A DNA stretch of 5,051 nt from CAYJEQ01 sp964369235 (lineage in GTDB: Bacteria; Bacillota; Clostridia; Oscillospirales; Ruminococcaceae). Below are positions 1 to 5,051 of the stretch, in pieces. The stretch spans positions 1 to 5,051 of the forward strand of contig CAYJEQ010000109.1 in assembly GCA_964369235.1 (NCBI GenBank), in the 5' to 3' direction. A program made the translations under genes and the position numbers. Every line of letters begins with the position of its first letter. Position 1 is the first letter of the stretch. The notes beneath the pieces were generated by a model. It worked only from the letters and a program-made list of their open reading frames with translations, was not told the origin of the DNA and made no database searches.

Positions 1-41
1 TTTGAACTTATAGTGTAATTTTATATGGTAGTATAAAATCT
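1..41 (-). ncRNA. tracrRNA, 5' part with anti-repeat (runs off left edge)
   Basis: The tracrRNA pairs with each repeat of the CRISPR transcript so that RNase III and Cas9 can mature the guides, and it stays in the Cas9 complex. Plus-strand bases 10-33 are identical over 24 nt to bases 4981-5004 of the CRISPR repeat, so the minus-strand RNA is complementary to the repeat. Bases 1-5 (TTTGA) match repeat bases 4974-4978. Between these two blocks the tracrRNA has AAGU where the repeat has GA. This is the same internal bulge as in the Streptococcus pyogenes repeat:anti-repeat duplex, which makes chance similarity or a stray repeat copy very unlikely. The 5' end is set at about base 41 by inference, 6-7 nt after the predicted -10 box. 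The nexus, the 3' hairpins and the terminator would lie left of base 1 and cannot be seen. Placement upstream of cas9 on the opposite strand is a common type II-A arrangement. Confidence 0.88.
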
Positions 42-56
42 ACTATTATACTACCA
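26..56. repeat. 11-bp perfect inverted repeat over tracrRNA -10 and start
   Basis: TGGTAGTATAA (26-36) is the exact reverse complement of TTATACTACCA (46-56), separated by 9 nt. The right arm holds the predicted tracrRNA -10 box and the left arm is the start of the anti-repeat. The half-site TAGTATAA with a 9-nt gap recurs in the array promoter (4895-4919). It may be a protein operator or a remnant of shared ancestry. In RNA it could form a hairpin only in a transcript that crosses the whole region, such as a long cas9 leader. Confidence 0.7.
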
Positions 57-76
57 CAGTGTATGGAGGTTGTCAA
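45..76 (-). promoter_or_regulatory. Predicted tracrRNA promoter
   Basis: Read on the minus strand, a perfect -35 box TTGACA (plus 71-76) is followed by TAGTATAAT (plus 45-53). Taking TAGTAT as the -10 box gives a 17-nt spacer. Taking TATAAT gives 20 nt, which is long. Transcription would begin near base 38-41, just before the anti-repeat. The -35 box lies between the cas9 ribosome binding site and its GTG start. The assignment rests on motif match and on the position relative to the anti-repeat. Confidence 0.72.
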
Positions 77-79
77 GTG
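65..79 (+). promoter_or_regulatory. cas9 ribosome binding site and GTG start
   Basis: GGAGGT at 65-70 is a strong Shine-Dalgarno sequence, with 6 nt before GTG at 77-79. An in-frame GTG at 59 would add six residues (MYGGCQ), but it would place this ribosome binding site inside the coding sequence. Starting at 77 gives MEKTKYFLGLDIGT, a normal Cas9 N-terminus with the RuvC aspartate at residue 11. Confidence 0.85.
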
Positions 80-3000
80 GAAAAGACTAAGTATTTTTTA
101 GGACTCGATATTGGGACAGATTCAGTGGGGTATGCTGTTACAGATATGGCATACAATGTAATTAGAAAAGGTAAGAAGGATATTATAGGCACACGCCTGT
201 TTGAAAGTGGCATTACGGCTGAAGAACGACGAGGTTTTCGTAGTGCAAGGCGACGCATAGGTAGAAACAAGCAGAGAATTTCACTACTAAGAGAACTTTT
301 TAATGAGGAAATATCCAAGATAGATGGTGATTTTTTCCTTAGATTAGATGAAAGCATGTATCATTTAGAGGATAAGTCTATCTCACAGCAGAACACTTTA
401 TTTAATGATATATTATATAAGGATAATAATCATGGGAAAAAATACCCTACAATTTACCATCTGAGAAAAGCATTAATAAATGGTGAAGTAAGTGATCCTC
501 GCCTACTGTATTTGGCTTTAGCACATATTGTTAAAAACAGAGGGCATTTCCTCTTTGAAGGTAATGAGTTTGGAGATACTGGTAATTTTTCTAATGCTTA
601 TGGCTCACTTGATAAACTATTATCAGAGGAATATGAATACTTTAAACTGGATATTACTGATTTAGACAAACTAGAGGCGATAATAAAAAACCGTAGTAAC
701 GGAATTAATGATAACGAAAAAGAAATATACAAATTATTATCTCAAAAACCCACATCAGAACAGAAAACCATAATTAAACTAATTCTAGGTGGTTCTGTTA
801 AACTTTCTAAGCTTTTTGGAGACAGTGTAGATGAAGAAATCGCAGATAAGAGCGTAACTTTTAAAGGTGATTATGAGAAATTCGGCGATGAATTTGGCAG
901 TAAGCTAGATGATAAGATTCTGCTGATTGAAACTGCTAAGGCAATATATGATTGGTCTGTTCTGGTAGATATCCTAGATTGTCCTAATAATGGTGGGCAG
1001 ATTACACTATCTGACGCTAAAATACATAAATATAACCTACATAGTCATGATCTTAAACTAGCTAAAGCTATGGTTAAAAAGTATATTCCGGACAGCTACA
1101 AAGAGATTTTTGAAAATCCACAGCTAAAAAATAACTACCCTGCATATATAGGCATGAGCAAAAAAGCTGGGAAAAAGCTTGTTATCAAAGAGAAAGTATG
1201 TTCTGGGGAGGATTTCTGTGGTTATCTACTTGGTAAGTTTAAAGATATTGAGCTGTCAGAAAATAGTGAGCTAGAACTTAAGGACAGGCTGGAGAAAAAG
1301 ATTGCTTTCCCTAAGCTAAGAACTAAGGAAAACTCTGTAATCCCCTATCAGGTTCATAAAAAAGAACTTGACTTAATTCTAAATAATAACATAGACAAAT
1401 TCCCTTTTTTACAAAATAGTGATGGGGACTATATCATTATGGATAAAATAAAGTCTATCTTTATTTTTAGAATACCCTATTATGTAGGTCCACTAAATAG
1501 CCATTCTAGCTATGCATGGATAGTAAAAAACCTAGAAGAGCGTATTCTTCCTTGGAATTTTGAGAAGGTTGTTAACAAGGAAGAAAGTGCTGAAAAATTT
1601 ATTCGTAGAATGACTATTAAATGTACATATCTAAGAGATGAAGATGTTATCCCTCAAAAATCACTACTATATAGTAAATTCACGCTTCTAAATGAGCTTA
1701 ATAAACTAAAGTTAGATGGAGAGCCTATATCTATAGAGCTAAAGAAAGAGCTATATGAAAATCTATTTAAAAGCCAGAAAAAGATAACCCAAAATCGCCT
1801 TAAAACCTATCTGGTGAAAAATAGCAAAGCCGATAAGGATGTTGCTATCACTGGTATAGATGGAGATTTTAAAGGCTCATTAGAATCATATATAGATTTT
1901 GTTAATATATTTGGCACACAGTTTAGTGAAGAAATGGCTGAGGATATTATTAAATGGATTACACTATTTTCTGAAGATAAAACCATGCTTAAAAACAAAA
2001 TTTCTACTAAATACAGTATAGATAAAGAGCAACTTAACAAAGTATCTAGACTTAAATACAGTGGCTGGGGCAGATTTTCTAGGAGGTTTTTAGAGGAGAT
2101 TTGTGTAGGTGATCAGGTAACTGGAGAAGCTATAAATATAATTGATGCTATGTATCACACCAACCACAATCTTATGGAGCTTTTAAGCAACGACAAAGGC
2201 TATATTGATATAATAAATAGCAGTAAACCCAAAAAAGACAATATACCCCTTGATGATATTAAGGAATTATACTGCTCCCCTGCTGTTAAAAAATCTATAT
2301 GGCAGGTTGTGCAGATTGTAAAAGAGCTTGAAAAGATAATGGGTGGTAAACCTGAAAAACTCTTTATAGAAATGACCAGAGCTGAGGGAGAAAAAATTCC
2401 TACAAACTCAAGAAAAAGAGATTTAATAAAAAAATATAGTTACCATAAAAAAGAGTATGGAAACTTATTAGAGCAACTAGAAGGTCAAAGTGAATCTGAT
2501 CTAAGACAAAAAAAGCTATATCTATACTTCTCACAGCTTGGCAGGTGTGCTTATACAGGAAAATCCATTAACATTGATGACCTAGGATCAGATTTATATG
2601 ATATTGAGCATATATACCCTCGCTCTAAAACTAAGGATGATAGTATCCACAATAATCTAGTTTTAGTCCATAAAATAGCCAATGCAGAAAAATCTGATAC
2701 ATACCCAATTCCAGTAGATTTTAGACAGGCTGAGCTATGGAAGCTGCTTTTTGAGAAGGAACTTATTAACAAAGAGAAATATAATCGTCTAACCCGTACC
2801 AGTGAGTTTGAGCCTAAAGAATTAGAAGGATTTATTGCTCGTCAGCTTGTAGAAACCTCTCAGGCAAGTAAAGCTGTTGCCGAATTATTTAAAAGCTACT
2901 ATGAAGGCGAAGTTACCAAGGTTTGTTATGTCAAGGCAGGGAATGTATCAGACTTTAGAAATCACTTTAAAATTGTTAAGGTAAGGGATATAAACGATTA

Positions 3001-4075
3001 CCACCATGCTCATGATGCTTATTTAAATATTGTTGTAGGAAATGTATGGGATACTAAATTTACCAACCTGTTCTTTAGAGGTAAACAGTCCTACTCACTA
3101 AAACCTGAGATACTATACCCTACCACCAAAGAAAAATATGGTCAGTACGCTTGGGAAAAAGGTAGTGATGGAACTATGAAAACCGTCAAAGATGCAGTGG
3201 AAAATAGCCGTATACTATTTACAAGGCATTCATATCAGACTACAGGTACACTTTTTGATCAAACTATATATAAAAAAGGACAGGGTGAATTAGCTGTTAA
3301 GCACCCTCAGAACCCAAATGCCCCTTACTACAAACTTACAGATATATCTAAATACGGTAGCTTTAAAAGTATTAAAGGTGCTTACTTCTGCGTTGTAGAA
3401 CATACCCTAAAGAAAAAACTAGTACGCACTATTGAGTATGTGCCTATATATCTAGCTAAGCAAATTGAAAATGACCCTACTATGCTGGACAAGTATCTAC
3501 AAGATAAGCTAGGATTAATCAATCACCGAGTAATCCTGTCTAAGCTAAAGTACGGCTCACTACTTAATGTTGAGGGCTTCCCTATGCATATATCTGGGAG
3601 AACTGGTGACAGAATATTATTTAGAGGTGCTGTACAGCTTAGACTTAGTACAGAAGATGTAAAATATTTTAAACGAGTATCAAAGTTTGTAGATAGGTAT
3701 AAAAACAACCCTAATATTAAGGTAAATAGTATTGATGGTATTACATCAGAATATAATCTTAAATACTATGATTTATTTACTGATAAACTAAAAAATAGCA
3801 TTTACAGGATTAGACTAAGTGCCCAAGGGGATACCCTTGCTGATAAACGAGATATATTTGAAAAACTCTCATTAGAGCTACAGTGCAAGGTTTTAATTAA
3901 TATTTTAGTAATGTTTAAGTGTAATGCATCTTCATCTGATATTTCTCAGATCGGAGGAGGTGCACATGTTGCTATCATTGCTATCGGCAAGAAAATCAGT
4001 GAAAGAAAATCTGTAAGACTAATAAACCAATCTATAACAGGAATGTACGAAAATAGTATAGACTTATTAAAGTAG
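77..4075 (+). CDS. cas9: CRISPR-associated endonuclease Cas9, type II-A
   Basis: Cas9 is the crRNA:tracrRNA-guided nuclease that cuts both strands of invading DNA in the cytoplasm. It is complete at 1332 aa, usual for II-A (SpCas9 is 1368). Residues below count from the GTG at 77. RuvC-I has D11 in LGLDIGT. The arginine-rich bridge helix is at about 50-75 (RRGFRSARRR). The recognition lobe spans about 76-720 and includes FRIPYYVGPL (464-473) and PWNFEKVV (492-499). RuvC-II has E765 in FIEMTRAEGEK. HNH follows, with YDIEHIYP (H845 catalytic) and N869 in NAEKSD. RuvC-III has H977 and D980 in HHAHDAYLN. The C-terminal WED and PAM-interacting region starts near 1085 (SKYGSF) and ends in LINQSITGMYENSIDLLK. 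All expected catalytic residues are present, with no stop or frameshift. The two arginines that read the SpCas9 PAM have no obvious equivalents, so PAM preference probably differs. The downstream chimeric gene starts 10 nt after the stop, so the two are likely cotranscribed. No convincing plus-strand cas9 promoter is visible in bases 1-58. Confidence 0.98.
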   Translation: MEKTKYFLGLDIGTDSVGYAVTDMAYNVIRKGKKDIIGTRLFESGITAEERRGFRSARRRIGRNKQRISLLRELFNEEISKIDGDFFLRLDESMYHLEDKSISQQNTLFNDILYKDNNHGKKYPTIYHLRKALINGEVSDPRLLYLALAHIVKNRGHFLFEGNEFGDTGNFSNAYGSLDKLLSEEYEYFKLDITDLDKLEAIIKNRSNGINDNEKEIYKLLSQKPTSEQKTIIKLILGGSVKLSKLFGDSVDEEIADKSVTFKGDYEKFGDEFGSKLDDKILLIETAKAIYDWSVLVDILDCPNNGGQITLSDAKIHKYNLHSHDLKLAKAMVKKYIPDSYKEIFENPQLKNNYPAYIGMSKKAGKKLVIKEKVCSGEDFCGYLLGKFKDIELSENSELELKDRLEKKIAFPKLRTKENSVIPYQVHKKELDLILNNNIDKFPFLQNSDGDYIIMDKIKSIFIFRIPYYVGPLNSHSSYAWIVKNLEERILPWNFEKVVNKEESAEKFIRRMTIKCTYLRDEDVIPQKSLLYSKFTLLNELNKLKLDGEPISIELKKELYENLFKSQKKITQNRLKTYLVKNSKADKDVAITGIDGDFKGSLESYIDFVNIFGTQFSEEMAEDIIKWITLFSEDKTMLKNKISTKYSIDKEQLNKVSRLKYSGWGRFSRRFLEEICVGDQVTGEAINIIDAMYHTNHNLMELLSNDKGYIDIINSSKPKKDNIPLDDIKELYCSPAVKKSIWQVVQIVKELEKIMGGKPEKLFIEMTRAEGEKIPTNSRKRDLIKKYSYHKKEYGNLLEQLEGQSESDLRQKKLYLYFSQLGRCAYTGKSINIDDLGSDLYDIEHIYPRSKTKDDSIHNNLVLVHKIANAEKSDTYPIPVDFRQAELWKLLFEKELINKEKYNRLTRTSEFEPKELEGFIARQLVETSQASKAVAELFKSYYEGEVTKVCYVKAGNVSDFRNHFKIVKVRDINDYHHAHDAYLNIVVGNVWDTKFTNLFFRGKQSYSLKPEILYPTTKEKYGQYAWEKGSDGTMKTVKDAVENSRILFTRHSYQTTGTLFDQTIYKKGQGELAVKHPQNPNAPYYKLTDISKYGSFKSIKGAYFCVVEHTLKKKLVRTIEYVPIYLAKQIENDPTMLDKYLQDKLGLINHRVILSKLKYGSLLNVEGFPMHISGRTGDRILFRGAVQLRLSTEDVKYFKRVSKFVDRYKNNPNIKVNSIDGITSEYNLKYYDLFTDKLKNSIYRIRLSAQGDTLADKRDIFEKLSLELQCKVLINILVMFKCNASSSDISQIGGGAHVAIIAIGKKISERKSVRLINQSITGMYENSIDLLK

Positions 4076-4085
4076 AGGTAATTAT

Positions 4086-4877
4086 ATGAGCTTTAGAGTT
4101 GTTTTGGTTTCCACCTCAGCAAAACTGGATCTTAAACTTAATCACCTAGTTATTAGAAATGAAAATATAGTTAAAATACCTATTTCAGAGATTGCCGTAC
4201 TTATTATTGAAAGTACGGCTACCTCTGCTACCTCAGCAGTGCTTTGTGAACTGGTTAAAAATAAGGTAAAGGTAATATTCTGTGATGAAAAGCGAAATCC
4301 TATTACCCAGTTTATGCAAGGATTAGAGGGTATAGAGAATGACCATGCTTTTTTTATAGGCGATAAAGAAATTAATCCTAAAAAAGATATGGAGATAATT
4401 ACAGATTTTTTCTCACTAGATATTAATCAAACAAAAAATCTAACCAAACTCTATAACTATATTAAATCTGATTTAATAAACGAGGAAAAATATCAAGAAA
4501 CTACTGGTCTAACTATGAAGATGTTAGATTATATTAATACTCTAATATCAGATATTGATTTTAAACTTATTTATGAAGATGACATAGACCTTGTTCATAT
4601 TCTAAAAATGGTAAATCTAAAATTTTATTACGAAGAATCCACATTAGTCGAAAAACTTATTGATTATCTAAAGATAATGAACGGATTTTTCGGTAAAAAG
4701 CTTTTTGTATTATTAAATTTCAAAAGCACTTTTTCAGATAGTGAACAGCTAGAACTCTACAAATTTTTACAGTATAATAAGATTGAAATTTTCTTAATAG
4801 AAAGCATTATGCCCTCTAACAAACTGGAAAGTGAACAGTACCGAATTATTGATGAAGATTTGTGTGTAATTTATTGA
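4086..4877 (+). CDS. Chimeric Cas1 N-terminus / Csn2 C-terminus, in-frame deletion product
   Basis: The 263-aa product joins two adaptation proteins. Residues 1-72 match the beta-rich N-terminal domain of type II-A Cas1 (SAKLDLKLNHLVIR, IPISEIAVLIIEST, LCELVKNKVKVIFCDEKRNP). Residues from about 75 to 263 match Csn2 from roughly its residue 30 to its end (MEIITDFFSLDIN, YIKSDLINEEKY, FFGKKLFVLLNF, QYRIIDEDLCVIY). An intact locus would encode Cas1 (~290 aa), Cas2 (~100-110 aa) and Csn2 (~220 aa). Here the Cas1 helical domain with its metal-binding Glu/His/Glu site, all of Cas2 and the first part of the Csn2 head are absent. Integrase activity is therefore not expected. Csn2 normally forms a DNA-encircling tetramer, and whether this truncated form folds is unknown. 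The frame is open across the junction. AGAGGT at 4074-4079, overlapping the cas9 stop, is a good ribosome binding site 6 nt before ATG. The product may be a stable fusion, a decaying remnant or an assembly error. Confidence 0.9.
   Translation: MSFRVVLVSTSAKLDLKLNHLVIRNENIVKIPISEIAVLIIESTATSATSAVLCELVKNKVKVIFCDEKRNPITQFMQGLEGIENDHAFFIGDKEINPKKDMEIITDFFSLDINQTKNLTKLYNYIKSDLINEEKYQETTGLTMKMLDYINTLISDIDFKLIYEDDIDLVHILKMVNLKFYYEESTLVEKLIDYLKIMNGFFGKKLFVLLNFKSTFSDSEQLELYKFLQYNKIEIFLIESIMPSNKLESEQYRIIDEDLCVIY
4296..4325 (+). other. Deletion junction between cas1 and csn2 sequence
   Basis: Recognisable Cas1 sequence ends at CDEKRNP (N71-P72, bases 4296-4301). Csn2-like sequence is clear from about residue 84 (ENDHAFF, near 4335) and plausible from residue 75, where TQFMQGLEG aligns with the Csn2 segment before its acidic ENEL/DSEL stretch. 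The break is best placed at 4302-4325. The estimated loss is about 215 codons of cas1, about 105 of cas2 and about 30 of csn2, taken from typical family lengths. Microhomology at the ends cannot be judged without the undeleted parent sequence. Confidence 0.75.
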
Positions 4878-4903
4878 CTTACTACCGATAAACATAGTAT
4901 AAT
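4874..4903 (+). promoter_or_regulatory. Predicted CRISPR array promoter
   Basis: TTGACT (4874-4879) and a perfect TATAAT (4898-4903) are separated by 18 nt, close to the sigma-70-type consensus. The -35 box overlaps the TGA stop of the preceding gene (4875-4877). Transcription would begin near 4909-4911, about 60 nt before the first repeat, which suits transcription of the array in the plus direction. Confidence 0.78.
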
Positions 4904-4927
4904 AAACTAAATTATACTATGTTTATC
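4887..4927. repeat. 17-bp perfect inverted repeat spanning the array promoter -10
   Basis: GATAAACATAGTATAAT (4887-4903) and its exact reverse complement (4911-4927) flank a 7-nt gap. The left arm contains the -10 box and the right arm falls just after the predicted start. There is no T tract on either side and the stem is AT-rich, so it does not read as an intrinsic terminator. More likely roles are an operator or a structure formed only by read-through RNA from the cas genes. Its core, TAGTATAA-N9-TTATACTA, is shared with the tracrRNA promoter. Confidence 0.85.
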
Positions 4928-4965
4928 ATATAAAATTAGAAGTGTAGTGGCTTTTATATTCTTAA

Positions 4966-4972
4966 ATTTGAG
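4966..4972 (+). promoter_or_regulatory. Leader-anchoring sequence ATTTGAG
   Basis: ATTTGAG directly abuts the first repeat. This heptamer is the known leader-anchoring sequence of type II-A loci in streptococci, where Cas1-Cas2 docks and new spacers are inserted at the leader-repeat junction. Its intact state contrasts with the broken adaptation genes next to it. Confidence 0.85.
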
Positions 4973-5051
4973 GTTTGAGAATAGTGTAATTTTATATGGT
5001 AGTAAAACCAGTAGTCGCAGTAGTTGTCATCCACAGTGTTTTAGAATAGTG
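4973..5051 (+). CRISPR. CRISPR array, first repeat, first spacer and start of second repeat
   Basis: The first repeat is 36 nt (4973-5008), begins GTTTGAGAATAG and ends GGTAGTAAAAC, with the GTTT...AAAC ends typical of type II-A. The spacer is 29 nt (5009-5037). A second repeat begins at 5038 with GTTTTAGAATAGTG and is cut off after 14 nt. The copies differ at repeat position 5 (G in the first, T in the second). The array continues beyond the right edge, so the spacer number is unknown. Identity is supported by the leader, the adjacent cas9 and the matching anti-repeat at bases 1-33. The spacer target cannot be told from the sequence. Confidence 0.93.

Larger units (their letters stand above)
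4878..4972 (+). promoter_or_regulatory. CRISPR leader
   Basis: This 95-nt AT-rich non-coding stretch between the chimeric gene and the first repeat has the length and position of a type II-A leader. It holds most of the array promoter, the dyad at 4887-4927, the 12-mer CATATAAAATTA (4927-4938) that is the reverse complement of repeat bases 4987-4998, and the anchoring motif at its end. No open reading frame of note is visible. Confidence 0.85.

Noticed and set aside
1..39. A second, stray CRISPR repeat or array end upstream of cas9.
   Set aside because: The AAGU bulge, the divergent lower-stem side and the promoter on the opposite strand fit a tracrRNA anti-repeat better than a degenerate repeat.
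44..52. A plus-strand cas9 promoter using TATTAT or TATACT.
   Set aside because: No acceptable -35 box lies 16-18 nt upstream, and the hexamers arise from the dyad with the minus-strand -10 box.
54..62. CCACAGTGT is shared with the spacer end (5031-5039), suggesting self-targeting of the cas9 start.
   Set aside because: Only 7 nt of the spacer match before the flank and homology stops at once on the left. It is most likely chance and too short for a guide match.
59..76. GTG at 59 as the cas9 start, adding MYGGCQ.
   Set aside because: It lacks a ribosome binding site of its own and would swallow GGAGGT at 65-70. The GTG at 77 has correct spacing and gives a normal Cas9 N-terminus.
73..3708. 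Four minus-strand open frames (73-357, 1807-2040, 2551-2772, 3523-3708).
   Set aside because: All lie inside cas9, are short, resemble no protein I know and are explained as shadows of the real coding strand.
4887..4935. Intrinsic terminator for the cas operon.
   Set aside because: The hairpin is strong in length but AT-rich and has no T run after it on either strand. It overlaps a near-consensus promoter.

Overview
The window holds most of a type II-A CRISPR-Cas9 locus from a low-GC, AT-rich bacterium. The Cas9, Cas1 and Csn2 segments resemble those of Clostridia-like Firmicutes more than streptococci. That placement comes from remembered family sequences, not from a search, and I would not name a genus.

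Layout from left to right. Bases 1-41 carry, on the minus strand, the 5' end of a tracrRNA. Its anti-repeat matches the CRISPR repeat at the far end of the window, and the rest of the RNA lies off the left edge. Its likely promoter (TTGACA at 71-76, TAGTATAAT at 45-53) sits between the tracrRNA and the cas9 start codon. A complete cas9 follows on the plus strand (77-4075, GTG start, 1332 aa), with all RuvC and HNH catalytic residues present. Ten bases later comes a 263-codon gene (4086-4877). Its first ~72 residues are the N-terminal domain of Cas1 and its last ~185 residues are Csn2 without its start. An in-frame deletion has removed the rest of cas1, all of cas2 and the first ~30 codons of csn2, an estimated 1.0-1.1 kb. 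From 4874 there is a strong CRISPR array promoter inside a 17-bp perfect dyad, a leader ending in the type II-A anchoring motif ATTTGAG, one complete 36-nt repeat, one 29-nt spacer and the first 14 nt of a second repeat.

How the parts work together. cas9, tracrRNA and the array look able to make guides and cut DNA. Spacer acquisition should be dead in cis: the Cas1 catalytic domain and Cas2 are gone, although the leader docking site is intact. The locus therefore looks like a frozen CRISPR memory, unless adaptation proteins are supplied from elsewhere.

The most interesting non-coding signal is that the tracrRNA and array promoters share one design. Each has a TTGAC-type -35, TAGTATAAT, 8 nt, TTATACTA, and then the repeat-complementary 12-mer CATATAAAATTA near the RNA 5' end. 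In the array leader that 12-mer can pair with the first repeat.
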